Shown piece after piece: positions 24,596-34,165 of a DNA stretch of 38,594 nt. This DNA comes from Chitinophagaceae bacterium (GTDB lineage Bacteria > Bacteroidota > Bacteroidia > Chitinophagales > Chitinophagaceae): positions 1-38,594 of the forward strand of contig JADLCD010000033.1 in the NCBI GenBank assembly GCA_020847395.1. Reading direction: 5' to 3'. The notes beneath the pieces were generated by a model. The model was not told where the DNA came from and searched no databases. It saw nothing but the letters and a program-made list of their open reading frames with translations. The stretch's first letter is position 1. The number at the start of each line of letters is the position of its first letter. A program made the translations under genes and the position numbers.

Positions 24596-27109
24596 TATGG
24601 CAACAGGGCAGCGGATATAAATCCTGATGATATTGAAAGCATCAATATATTAAAAGGTGGTGCGGCTACTGCGTTGTATGGCTTACGCGCTTCAACCGGC
24701 GCCATAATTATTACTACCAAATCCGGAAAGGCAGGCAGGCTAAAAGCAAGTTATACTTCTACCTATAGTGTTGATAAAATTAACAAATACCCGGACACGC
24801 AAAAAAAATATACACAAGGTTGGTTTGGGGAATATGATCCTAATAGCTTCTGGTCTGCTTACGGACCAACAGTTGAAGAAGCGAAAGCTATTGACCCAAC
24901 ACATCCGGATAAACTTTTTAATAATTACGATCACGGTTATATAACGGGTAACTCATTCCGTAATACACTTACATTATCCGGAGGAACAGATAAAGCTGTT
25001 TTAAACGGCTCCATTTCGCAGTTTAATCAAAAGGGCATCATGCCTTTTACCGACTATAAAAATTATTCTGCCAAAGTAGGAGGAGAGTTAAAGTTCTCTG
25101 AAAAATTCAGAATGGGCATGTCTGTAAATTATATAAAGTCTGGCGGGCGGCGCGGCAACTCAGACCGTTATAATGAAGTGCTTACATACTACTCTCCCCG
25201 TTGGGATATTTGGGATTATATAAAACCCGACGGTACTCAGAAAACCATTGTTGGTGCAGACATTGATAATCCCATCTACCTTTTGTATGGCAAAAAATAT
25301 GTGGATGATGTAGACAGGATAATATCAAATGCTCATTTTACTTATTCCCCATTTAAATGGCTTGATATCAATTACCGTTTAGGTGCAGATATCTATAACG
25401 ACAACCGCAGGCAGACAACACCAGGTCCACTTGGTGTTCCTGATGAAATATATCCCGCTGGAGACTTTGAAAATGGCAGCATAATGATATATGATATTAA
25501 CAACAGGATTATTAACTCAACCCTGATGCTGAACTTTCATAATAGCATCGGTAGTCATATTCAGTCATCTTTCAAAATCGGCCATGATTTGTATGATACA
25601 AGAAGAACGTCAACTTATATTCTTGGTAAAACATTTGCTGTTCCTACATTTTATAATCTCAGCAATGCCTCAAGCGTAGAAAAAAATTCCTATGAAAAAG
25701 ATTACAGGATCATAGGATTATTCGGAGACTGGACATTGAGTTGGGATAATTTTCTGTACTTAACCGTAACCGGAAGAAATGACTGGACATCAACATTATC
25801 AAAAGCAAACAGATCATTCTTTTATCCGTCTGCAAGTTTGAGCTGGGTGTTTTCTGAAAATTTCCATCTGCCCGAATGGTGGTCATACGGCAAAGCTCGT
25901 TTTTCGGTAGCTAAGGTAGGTAAAGATGCTCCTGCATATGCAACTTCAACAGGATATGATATTGGCACAGCGCTTACTACAGGTGCACTACCATTTACAT
26001 TATCAACGCAGAATGGGGACCTGAACTTAAGACCGGAGTTTACCACTTCATACGAAGGCGGAGTAGAATTGAAATTTTTACGCAACAGGTTAGGACTTGA
26101 TTTCACTTACTATAATAACACCAGTAAAGATTTGATCATTCCTGTAAGTGTTCCTGTAACCAGTGGATACAACAGCATTTATCTTAACTCCGGAAGCATC
26201 CGTAATAAAGGTGTCGAAATCAGTTTATCAGGAACACCAATACAAACAAAAAACTTTAGCTGGGATGTAAAAATAAACTATACAGCTAACAGAAATAAAG
26301 TGTTGTCAATCTACCCGGATCTTAAGGAAATGATTATGGCAAGCCATTATGGCTACCTCAGTGCAACTGTTACACAGAAAAATATTCCGGGACATCCTGT
26401 AGGTGATTTGTATGGAAGAACCTATATGCGTTATTTTGGAAATGACACAGAGGATCCCACTGTTTTGGATAAGAGTCGACCTATCGTAATAGGTTCAAAT
26501 GGATTTCCCACTTTAAACCCTGCATCAAAACATCAATATATTGCAAACACACAGCCTAAATGGATTGGAAATTTCAGCAGCACATTGCGTTACAAAGGGC
26601 TAAGCCTGTATTTCCTGTTTGATGCTCAGCAGGGAGTATACAGGTATAATCAATTCGCCAACTTCCTTGCATCATTTGCATTACAAAAGGGTGCAGAAAA
26701 TCGTAATGATATTGTGGTGTTTGATGGCGTGCTGGCTGATGGCTCAAAAAATACCAAAGCAGTTTGGTTAGGTCAGGGCGTTGGACCCGATGGAGTAAAT
26801 TATCAAAATGGCTATTACAGGAATGTATACAGAGGAGCTTCCGAAACATTTATTGAAGATGCTTCATGGATAAGATTACGAACATTATCATTAGGATATA
26901 CATTACCTGAAGGTATTGTGAAGCGCTCCAGGTTTATACAGGCGGCCACAGTAAATGTTACAGGCACAAATTTATGGATCAACACCAAATACAGCACATT
27001 CGATCCTGAATCAAGCTCGTTTAGTTCAGGCAGTGTGGTAGATGGTTTTTCCGGGTTTACGTATCCTGCAACACGCAGCTTTATTATTTCATTAAACCTT
27101 AACTTCTAA
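24596..27109 (+). pseudogene. 5'-truncated SusC/RagA TonB-dependent receptor
   Basis: The open frame begins right after TAA 24593-24595, already inside the plug domain (GNRAADINPDDIESINILKGG), continues LYGLRASTGAIIITTKSG and runs through the outer-membrane barrel to the normal C-terminal ending RSFIISLNLNF. About 837 codons remain. The signal peptide, the carboxypeptidase-like domain and most of the plug, together over 150 residues, are missing, and no ATG stands at the start, so export is impossible as written. The barrel frame is otherwise uninterrupted, implying recent loss. susD follows 11 nt later. Substrate unknown. Confidence 0.85.
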
Positions 27110-27120
27110 AACCACAAACA

Positions 27121-28542
27121 ATGAAAAAGATACTTAATATAGCAGCACTTGCGGTTTTAGCATTAAGTTTTTCCGCATGCGAAAAATATCTTGACAAACT
27201 TGATAATCCTAATCTTGTAACAGATCCTCCGCTTAACGGGTTGCTTACCAAAGCCACTTATGAGAGTGGAATGGATGTGTACAGGATGGGATACAATGTT
27301 TCCTATCTCGTTCAATACCAAACTTCCAGTTCGCAGGGTAGTGATATAGATATATATAACCCGGTAAATTTTTCCTCAATGTGGACGAGCTTTTATGGCA
27401 ATATGATGAATATTGCGCAACTGAATAAGCGGGCTGAGGAAAAAGGCGCTACGCTTCATCTTGGTGTTGGTAAAATATTAATGGCATATCATCTCAATAT
27501 GCTCATTACAGCATTTGGAGATATTCCGTTTAGCGAAGCATTTAAGGGACAGGAATTACTTACACCTGCATTTGACAATCAGTCAACCTTGCATGCTACT
27601 TCAATGCAATTGCTGGATGAAGGTATTGCTGCATTGAAACAGGCTGATCCATCTCTACAGTTAGATGCTAAGAGCGATGTAATACATGAGGGAGATGTTG
27701 CTGCGTGGATAAAAACGGCAAATGCGTTAAAAGCCAGGTTTCTGAATCAACTTTCAAAAACTTCTTCTTATAGTGCAGAAAATATTTTGTCAACACTCGA
27801 AGATGCCTATGCAAGCAATGCAGATGACGCAACATTAACAGCATTTGTGGATGGAGACCCTTATGGAAGTCCATGGTATTCTGTAGCATATGACAATACA
27901 CAATTAGACCTGGATGGCTGGTTAAGCACTAATATCATTAATGCCATGAATGGTACTACGTACGGCGTATTCGATCCTCGTTTGCCATTAATAGCATCTA
28001 TAACAAAATTTGGTGACTACAGAGGTACCCGAAACGGAGCTGGAAGAATAGGATCAGGCACCGATGATGAAGAATCATACTTGTGGATACAAGGCTTTTA
28101 TTCCAAACCGAATGCTCCGGTACAATTGGTAACTTATTCAGAAATGAAATTCATTGAAGCAGAAGCTGCTTTCAGGAATGGAGATAAGGAAAAGGCTTAT
28201 AATGCATATATAGCAGGTATAACCGCTAATATGGACAAGGTTGGTGTTGCACCTGCCGACAAGAATGCTTATTTAGCAAACCCTGTTGTTGGAGTAGGGA
28301 AGGATAATATTACCCTGGCATTGATCTTTAAAGAAAAATATGTTGCAATGATGTTGAATCCAGAAGCATGGGTCGATGCCCGCCGGTTCGATTATCAATA
28401 CAAAGATTTTCAGTTGCCGTTAAATGCGGCGTTGAGTACATTCATCAGGCGATTGGCATACCCCGATGTGGAAGTAAGCCGTAATGGTCCCAATGTACCT
28501 GCAACAGGCGGACTGGATGAAAAGCTCTGGTGGGATCAGTGA
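27121..28542 (+). CDS. SusD/RagB-family outer-membrane lipoprotein
   Basis: 473 aa. Lipoprotein signal with lipobox SFSAC (Cys20). It continues with CEKYLDKLDNPN and the SusD-like helical (TPR-like) fold, including FYGNMMNIAQLNKRAEE, GVGKILMAYHLNMLITAFGDIPFSEA, YSEMKFIEAEAAFRNGD and the C-terminal FKEKYVAMMLNPEAWVDARR. It binds a ligand at the cell surface and hands it to its SusC partner. Here the partner gene upstream lacks its 5' part, so SusD may have lost its transporter unless another SusC serves it. A strong terminator follows. The ligand cannot be told; the serine hydrolase nearby hints at peptides rather than glycans (weak inference). Confidence 0.92.
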   Translation: MKKILNIAALAVLALSFSACEKYLDKLDNPNLVTDPPLNGLLTKATYESGMDVYRMGYNVSYLVQYQTSSSQGSDIDIYNPVNFSSMWTSFYGNMMNIAQLNKRAEEKGATLHLGVGKILMAYHLNMLITAFGDIPFSEAFKGQELLTPAFDNQSTLHATSMQLLDEGIAALKQADPSLQLDAKSDVIHEGDVAAWIKTANALKARFLNQLSKTSSYSAENILSTLEDAYASNADDATLTAFVDGDPYGSPWYSVAYDNTQLDLDGWLSTNIINAMNGTTYGVFDPRLPLIASITKFGDYRGTRNGAGRIGSGTDDEESYLWIQGFYSKPNAPVQLVTYSEMKFIEAEAAFRNGDKEKAYNAYIAGITANMDKVGVAPADKNAYLANPVVGVGKDNITLALIFKEKYVAMMLNPEAWVDARRFDYQYKDFQLPLNAALSTFIRRLAYPDVEVSRNGPNVPATGGLDEKLWWDQ

Positions 28543-28599
28543 GTATGATTTTTTCGATATAAAATGTTTCAAAATAACAAAGCTTATTATGCAAAAAGC

Positions 28600-28624
28600 C
28601 AGCCCTGCAAAGGGCTGCTTTTTT
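28600..28624 (+). terminator. Terminator after susD
   Basis: CAGCCCT (28600-28606), GCAA tetraloop, AGGGCTG (28611-28617), then C and six T. A perfect 7-bp stem about 60 nt past the susD stop. Confidence 0.85.
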
Positions 28625-28686
28625 ACGGCATATGTAGTGTAAATTAAGCGTGAAATGTTAATCTCACATTTGCATCTCACTTCTCA

Positions 28687-28774
28687 CCACATAGAAGCAA
28701 TATATACATAGATGAACATAGTACGATTGAATATTTATCTATGCTTTCCTATGCTCCCTGATGCTCCTATGTGG
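28687..28774. repeat. Imperfect inverted repeat built of CATAG/CTATG units
   Basis: Outer arms CCACATAGAAGCA (28687-28699) and TGCTCCTATGTGG (28762-28774) match at 12 of 13 positions. Between them CATAG units in the left half face CTATG units in the right half, so the stretch can fold into a long hairpin. It ends about 30 nt before the serine hydrolase start and may overlap its promoter. Confidence 0.55.
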
Positions 28775-28805
28775 TAAAAAATATATAGCAACATAAATCT
28801 TAATA

Positions 28806-30389
28806 ATGACAAACATATTTAAACAGGCAATATTATTTTCTCTGCTCCTGCCTTTGGTACAGCTCATAACAGCACAGGATAAACGCAGTTCACTGCCACC
28901 GGCACTTGACGCGTATATAGCAAAGGCTTTAAAAACATTTGAGGTGCCGGGTATGAGCGTAGCCATTGTAAAAGACGGCAAGGTATTACTTGCTAAAGGC
29001 TATGGTGTAAAAAAGATAGGAGAACAGGCCGCTGTAGATGCCAATACACTTTTCGCTATTGCCTCTAATTCAAAAGCCTTTACTGCAACCGCATTAGCAA
29101 TATTGGTGGAAGAAGGAAGACTGAAATGGGATGACCCTGTAGTTAATTATTTACCCTGGTTTAAAACTGCTGATAATTACATTACGGCAAATCTCACGGT
29201 GCGTGATTTACTGGTGCATCACAGTGGTATTCCTGCCTATGCAGGCGATTTAATGCTCTTTCCTCCGTCCAGCTATTCCCGGCAGGAAATTATCCGTCGC
29301 ATCAGGTATATTCCATTCGTCAATGGTTTCAGAAGCGTATATGCTTACGATAATATCTTTTACCTCGTTGCAGGAGAAGTGATACATGCGGTTTCAGGCA
29401 TAGAATGGGAAGATTTCATTAAAACAAAAATCTTTAATACAGTAGGCATGACCGGCAGTGTATCTAAAATTTCAACTTTTAAAAGCCAACCTAATATTTC
29501 AGCAGCGCATGCCAGGTTAAATGGTATAATAAAATATATTCCCGATGTATATGAGCAAATGATGGGTGATGCCGGTAATCCTGCAGGTGGTGTTTTGTCT
29601 AATGCCAATGATATGGCAAAATGGTTGATCACGCAGCTTGATTCAGGAAGAACGATAGATAAACGGGTTTTATTCAAACCATCTTCAACAAATGAATTAT
29701 GGAAGATGACCAGGCCGATGCCCATTTATAAAGCAGATGAAAGCATTAAACCAACGCAGGCAAATTTTTACGGTTATGCATTAGGGTTTCGTGCGCTGAA
29801 CTACGGAAAGTATAAACTGGTAATTCATGGGGGCAAGCTTGATGGCTTTGTGTCGCAGGTTGCAATGGTGCCGGAGCTGAACCTTGGCATATGCGTATTA
29901 ACCAACCAGGAAACCACCGGTGCTTACTGGTCGGTAATCTATCATGTGCTGGATTATTATATGAACAATAAACCCTTCGACTGGATAGCAGGCTATAAAC
30001 AATCACTTGATTCTTCTCTTGCAAGGCTTGTAATAGCGCGGCAAAAAGAAATGATAAAAAGGGATTCAACTGCAGGACCGTCATTACCACTGGAAAAATA
30101 TACCGGCATATTCAGAGATGAACTGTGCGGTGATTTCACTATTTCTAAAAATGGAGATAAGATGGTTTTACAATTCGATTTTAATCCGCAGTTGATTGCA
30201 GACGTGGAACATTTTCATCGCGATGTATTTATTGCACGTTTCCGCAACAGAGATTTAAAAGCTGATGCATATTTAAGCTATGCATTAAACCCTGATTTAA
30301 GTATTGCCGAGATAAAACTTCGCATTATTGACCCGGATTCCGATTTGAACTTCTCCGCCCTCCGGTTAATTCCTGTAAATAAAAAATAA
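28806..30389 (+). CDS. Serine hydrolase, class C beta-lactamase / DD-peptidase fold
   Basis: 527 aa with a signal peptide (about residues 1-24, ending TAQ), so periplasmic or exported. Catalytic motifs of the beta-lactamase-related family are present: S87-N-S-K90, Y181-D-N183 and H341-G-G in place of KTG. The C-terminal ~100 residues form an additional beta-rich domain (LEKYTGIFRDELCGDFTI onwards), like DUF3471-type tails. Members include D-aminopeptidases and esterases; true beta-lactam hydrolysis is not implied. Placed behind susD but after a terminator and an inverted repeat, so it probably has its own promoter. It may trim peptides for the uptake locus (inference). Confidence 0.88.
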   Translation: MTNIFKQAILFSLLLPLVQLITAQDKRSSLPPALDAYIAKALKTFEVPGMSVAIVKDGKVLLAKGYGVKKIGEQAAVDANTLFAIASNSKAFTATALAILVEEGRLKWDDPVVNYLPWFKTADNYITANLTVRDLLVHHSGIPAYAGDLMLFPPSSYSRQEIIRRIRYIPFVNGFRSVYAYDNIFYLVAGEVIHAVSGIEWEDFIKTKIFNTVGMTGSVSKISTFKSQPNISAAHARLNGIIKYIPDVYEQMMGDAGNPAGGVLSNANDMAKWLITQLDSGRTIDKRVLFKPSSTNELWKMTRPMPIYKADESIKPTQANFYGYALGFRALNYGKYKLVIHGGKLDGFVSQVAMVPELNLGICVLTNQETTGAYWSVIYHVLDYYMNNKPFDWIAGYKQSLDSSLARLVIARQKEMIKRDSTAGPSLPLEKYTGIFRDELCGDFTISKNGDKMVLQFDFNPQLIADVEHFHRDVFIARFRNRDLKADAYLSYALNPDLSIAEIKLRIIDPDSDLNFSALRLIPVNKK

Positions 30390-30555
30390 CGAAACTGGGA
30401 GACCAGGGATTGTATGGGAATTAATTTAGCTGATTGGGAAAATATAGTTTGGATTTGCCGTGTAGTACCGCTCCACTGCCTTGCCGGGAGTGGGGGATGT
30501 AAGATGAGGTTCTATCCTCAATTTCACATATTTTTGCCGCTTAAACCTGGATGAT

Positions 30556-32439
30556 TTGTCAGATAAAATTCAATTGTTGCCGGATAATATTGCCAACCAG
30601 ATAGCAGCGGGTGAAGTAATTCAACGACCGGCGAGTGCAGTAAAGGAATTACTTGAAAACGCGGTGGATGCAGGTGCAACAGAAATAAAACTGATTGTGG
30701 CTGATGCAGGCAAATCATTAATACAGGTAATAGATAATGGCAGCGGCATGAGTGAAACAGATGCGAGAATGAGCTTTGAGCGTCACGCCACTTCTAAAAT
30801 AAATAATATAGATGACCTGTTTCGCATACGCACCATGGGTTTTCGTGGTGAAGCGCTTGCTTCTATAGCCGCAGTGGCGCAGGTGGAATTGAAAACACGT
30901 AAAGAAGAGAACGAAACCGGCACATTAATAGAAATAGAAAACAGTCTTGTAAAAAACCAGGAAATGATTGCTTTTCCGAAAGGAACAAGCATCGCTATGA
31001 AAAATGTTTTTTTCAATGTGCCGGCAAGAAGAAATTTTCTGAAAAGCAATCCTATTGAAATGCGCCACATTGTTGATGAATTTATTCGTGTGGCAATGGC
31101 TTTTCCTGAAATATTTTTTTCGCTCACTGCCAACGCGCAGGAAATTTTTCATCTTGAAAAAGGTACGCTCAAGCAACGCATTGTTCATTTACTCGGTGCA
31201 AATTATAATGCCAAGCTGGTAACCGTACAGGAAAAAACAGATTACCTTACCATATATGGTTTTGCGGGAAAACCTGATACTGCCAAGAAGACAAGAGGCG
31301 ATCAGTATTTTTTTGTAAACAATCGTTTTATACGAAGCGCCTATTTGAACCATGCGGTAATGAGCGCCTACCAGCAAATGATACCCGCAGATAGTTTCCC
31401 CATGTATGTGTTATTTATTGATCTTGACCCCGCGCAGATTGATATTAATGTACATCCTACCAAACAGGAAATTAAATTTGAAGATGAAAAGATCATCTAT
31501 GCTTTTGTGCAGGCTGCTGTAAAGCATGCTTTGGCACAATTCAGCATAATGCCTACGTTGAATTTCGACCTCGATCCAGGTATACAGAAACTGGATGCAA
31601 TAGAAAAACCTTTTACAGAAGATAAGAAAACGAATGCAGAAGCATCTTCACTCTATAATACTTTTACGCAAAAAAATCAGGCGCATTTTATTGAAAGCAA
31701 AAGTGAGCTGAAGCACTGGAAGGATTTTTATCCTGAACCAACACAACAAGGCGGCTTTAAAAGCCTGCTTGCCGCACATACCGAATCTGCATCAGACAAA
31801 TTAGAATACGAACAAACAGTGCCGGCTAACCGAAGTTTACAGGGAAGCGGAGATCAGAAATTACAATTGCTGGAAGATGTGCCGATGATGCAGTTACATA
31901 ATACCTATATAGTGGCTGCTACCAACACCGGTTATATATTGATACATCAGCAATCAGCCCATGAAAGAATTTTGTATGAGCGATATATAATTGCTGCAAA
32001 AGGAAAACCTATTCCAACGCAGAGAAGTTTGTTTCCATTAACCGTACCGCTGGCTGCAGCAGATGCCGCTTTATTACAGGAGCTATTACCAGACCTTGCC
32101 ATATTGGGTTACGAGATAGAACTTTTTGGCAAAGACACTTTTGTAATACACGGCACACCCGCCGATGTAGAAACCGGTAATGAAAAAATGGCTATTGAGC
32201 AAATGCTGGAACAGTTCAAGCATTTCAACAGCGAAGTAAAATTTTCAAGAAGGGAAAAGCTGATCCGCAGCCTGGCATGGCAGCACGCCGTAAAACCCGG
32301 CCGCTCACTCACTCAGCAAGAAATGAAACCATTGGGCGAAGAGCTTTTTGCCACGGCCCAACCAAATATTACACCATCCGGCAACCCCACCTATATTGCG
32401 TTTAAGAAGGATTATTTGGAAAGAATGTTTGGGAAGTGA
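30556..32439 (+). CDS. mutL: DNA mismatch repair protein MutL with degenerate endonuclease motifs
   Basis: 627 aa, starting at TTG 30556 (SDKIQLLPDNIANQIAAGEV), as homologues begin there and no in-frame ATG lies near. The N-terminal GHKL ATPase is intact: ELLENAVDAG (Glu34, Asn35), DNGSGM and GFRGEALASI. The linker (about residues 330-435) is poorly conserved. In the C-terminal dimerisation domain the DQHAxxExxxxE motif reads HQQSAHERILYE (464-475), and the CPHGRP-type motif reads TPSGNP (606-611), so Asp, His and Cys ligands of the MutL endonuclease are lost. It should still couple MutS to repair, but nicking is doubtful. Its neighbours do not suggest an operon. Confidence 0.95.
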   Translation: MSDKIQLLPDNIANQIAAGEVIQRPASAVKELLENAVDAGATEIKLIVADAGKSLIQVIDNGSGMSETDARMSFERHATSKINNIDDLFRIRTMGFRGEALASIAAVAQVELKTRKEENETGTLIEIENSLVKNQEMIAFPKGTSIAMKNVFFNVPARRNFLKSNPIEMRHIVDEFIRVAMAFPEIFFSLTANAQEIFHLEKGTLKQRIVHLLGANYNAKLVTVQEKTDYLTIYGFAGKPDTAKKTRGDQYFFVNNRFIRSAYLNHAVMSAYQQMIPADSFPMYVLFIDLDPAQIDINVHPTKQEIKFEDEKIIYAFVQAAVKHALAQFSIMPTLNFDLDPGIQKLDAIEKPFTEDKKTNAEASSLYNTFTQKNQAHFIESKSELKHWKDFYPEPTQQGGFKSLLAAHTESASDKLEYEQTVPANRSLQGSGDQKLQLLEDVPMMQLHNTYIVAATNTGYILIHQQSAHERILYERYIIAAKGKPIPTQRSLFPLTVPLAAADAALLQELLPDLAILGYEIELFGKDTFVIHGTPADVETGNEKMAIEQMLEQFKHFNSEVKFSRREKLIRSLAWQHAVKPGRSLTQQEMKPLGEELFATAQPNITPSGNPTYIAFKKDYLERMFGK

Positions 32440-32506
32440 GGAACGCTCTTTCAAAGTTTATGGTATTTTGATTGAAAGTTTGTAACTTAACCCCTCAACC
32501 CGTTGC

Positions 32507-32554
32507 TAAGGTTTGCCGGGCAGGCAGCAGCGCTGCAAACCTTATAGGTTTATT
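32507..32554. repeat. REP palindrome, copy 1 (downstream of the RAYT gene)
   Basis: Arms TAAGGTTTGC (32507-32516) and GCAAACCTTA (32535-32544) flank an 18-nt loop that has its own GCAGC/GCTGC stem. The right flank GCAAACCTTATAGGTTTATT (32535-32554) is identical to that of copy 2 and contains the complement of the RAYT stop codon. Confidence 0.75.
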
Positions 32555-33155
32555 CGAGGTCTGCCGCATTTTTCAGATAAACCGGTTGATTATGATAATC
32601 CGTAAAGCCCTTATTACCGCCAAACCAATCCAGCACTTCTTTTCGCAGCAACATTGTTGGCTTTTGAGTAAACATTGCATTATAAGAAGACCATTTCCAG
32701 TCTTCCATCTTTTTGCAATACCCATGATGAACAGGATTTTTACGAATGTAAAAAACAGTTGCTCCGAATTGTTCATCTTTTTCAATAGCAATTCTTCTAA
32801 GAGAATCTATAAACAAGCTGCCCTTCCTGGAATTTTCTTTATTATACGCTTTTGCATAGCTGTTAAGCATTCTCGAAAACTGCTGCATAATTATTATGGG
32901 AAATACCTCTGTTGTCAACAGTCTTCCGGTAAACTTATTTATTGCTTCCTCCTCTTTTACTTTTAAGAGAATATGAAAATGATTAGGGAGAAGGCAATAA
33001 CTGTAAGTATCCGCAACAGGTGATATATACTTTCTATAGCGTTCAATAAAAAAACGATAGTTTTCCTCTAACCTGAACAACTGTTCATTACCGACAGATC
33101 TGCTAAGTATATGGTATTTTTCTCCGGGCAGCAGCGGAATATGATAATCGGACAT
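32550..33155 (-). CDS. REP-associated tyrosine transposase (RAYT, IS200-like Y1 family)
   Basis: 201 aa from the ATG of MSDYHIPLLPGEKYHIL (33153-33155); a further 12 upstream residues are in frame but atypical. HUH single-strand nuclease: CLLPNHFHILLKV gives His59 and His61, and the catalytic Tyr is in SYAKAYNKENSRKGSLF (Tyr100 or Tyr104). The FYIRKNPVHHG and WKWSSY motifs near the C-terminus are typical of RAYTs. These enzymes cut and move REP palindromes rather than themselves. Here one REP lies on each side (32507-32554, 33230-33285), and the downstream one overlaps the stop codon. Single-copy, domesticated behaviour is the family expectation. Confidence 0.88.
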   Translation of the reverse strand: MSDYHIPLLPGEKYHILSRSVGNEQLFRLEENYRFFIERYRKYISPVADTYSYCLLPNHFHILLKVKEEEAINKFTGRLLTTEVFPIIIMQQFSRMLNSYAKAYNKENSRKGSLFIDSLRRIAIEKDEQFGATVFYIRKNPVHHGYCKKMEDWKWSSYNAMFTQKPTMLLRKEVLDWFGGNKGFTDYHNQPVYLKNAADLE

Positions 33156-33476
33156 ATTACAAGATATTTCAAAACCTGTACAATTTGTCAATCAGGGCAA
33201 AATAGGTAAATTAATTCACGAACTGGTGAAAACCTATAAGGTTTGCTGCGCGGCTATGCAGCCCTGCAAACCTTATAGGTTTATTAAGCAACCTTTTAGG
33301 TAAACAGGATTGAAAAAACCAGGGTTTAACCTATTTTATCTATCCTGCAACCCCGCTCAAACAACTCAAAAACAAGCATTTACCCGATTTCGGTTGTAAA
33401 AGAACTAAGCTACATAATAATTTGAAAGCAATTTACAACAGAAGAAAAACGAAATAAAAACGTTTCTACACACACA
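33156..33476. other. Intergenic region upstream of the RAYT gene
   Basis: No gene is seen. It holds the RAYT promoter region, REP copy 2 (33230-33285) and otherwise unremarkable AT-rich sequence up to the end of the GreA-like gene. No terminator with a clear stem and T run was found for that gene. Confidence 0.5.
33230..33285. repeat. REP palindrome, copy 2 (upstream of the RAYT gene)
   Basis: Perfect 17-bp arms AAACCTATAAGGTTTGC (33230-33246) and its complement (33266-33282) around 19 nt with an inner GGCT/AGCC stem. The right half is identical to copy 1 over 20 nt, in the same orientation. Confidence 0.8.
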
Positions 33477-33917
33477 TCATTCTACCGACAATATCTTATA
33501 CGTTTTATTACCCAATGTAAAACTATCTCCTTTTCTCTTTCCAAAAAGTGTGGTATATGCAGGCGCATCCAACGCAACGCCAACCAATTTCTTGCCATTC
33601 ACTTCCATAGGCGGCACCGCCACACCTATCAAAAAATAGGTATCTTTTGTTTCTGCAAGCGCACCCTGGCTTATTTCTTTTCTCACGGTATTTGTAAAAG
33701 ATTTTACAGCATCAATACTGTTTTCCATTGCGGCAAGCGGTTCCTGCAGCCTGTTTTTTATATCAGTTGCTTCATCCTGCTGCGAACGATCATCTATATC
33801 AATAGTTGCATTTTCATCAAGGTCAGCATTTGTATTAAGGGTATTTAAGTTAGATGTAAAACTTTTTGCATTTTGCTTAAGCTTAGCAATAACAGTCCCG
33901 ATAATTTCTGTTTTCAT
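33477..33917 (-). CDS. GreA/GreB-like C-terminal domain protein with a divergent N-terminus
   Basis: 146 aa. The N-terminal half is helical and charged (likely a coiled coil, about residues 50-85) and does not look like a normal Gre finger. The C-terminal ~55 residues, TYFLIGVAVPPMEVNGKKLVGVALDAPAYTTLFGKRKGDSFTLGNKTYKILSV, follow the FKBP-like GreA/B pattern of a Gly-rich strand, a SPxxxxLxGKxxGD-like segment and a closing beta strand. Gre factors act at the RNA polymerase secondary channel; whether this shortened form does so is unknown. Its promoter has an exact TATTTTTG -7 box followed by a perfect palindrome (33934-33950). Confidence 0.6.
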   Translation of the reverse strand: MKTEIIGTVIAKLKQNAKSFTSNLNTLNTNADLDENATIDIDDRSQQDEATDIKNRLQEPLAAMENSIDAVKSFTNTVRKEISQGALAETKDTYFLIGVAVPPMEVNGKKLVGVALDAPAYTTLFGKRKGDSFTLGNKTYKILSVE

Positions 33918-33933
33918 GGCTTATCTTTTAATC

Positions 33934-33957
33934 GTATTGTTCAACAATACAAAAATA
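33934..33957 (-). promoter_or_regulatory. Promoter -7 box with adjoining operator-like palindrome
   Basis: On the minus strand TATTTTTG (complement of 33950-33957) matches the Bacteroidota -7 consensus TAnnTTTG. It shares its last base with GTATTGTT-C-AACAATAC (33934-33950), a perfect 17-bp palindrome covering the expected transcription start, 17 nt before the GreA-like start codon. A TTTG lies 15 nt upstream of the box, somewhat closer than the usual ~19. Confidence 0.5.
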
Positions 33958-34165
33958 GGCTTTCCATCAAACCAAATACTGATGCGGATCATCCTACTGC
34001 ATGACTAAGATTTATATACCCATTTCAGTATATAAACTATTGATATAAAAAGCAAGAAGCATGCATCGTGTCTTAAACAATACCATAGTTTCAAATATCC
34101 AAACAATTATTATTTCTCACGCAACGTTTATTAATTATTCATTGTCACTTTGAAAATTCATTGCC

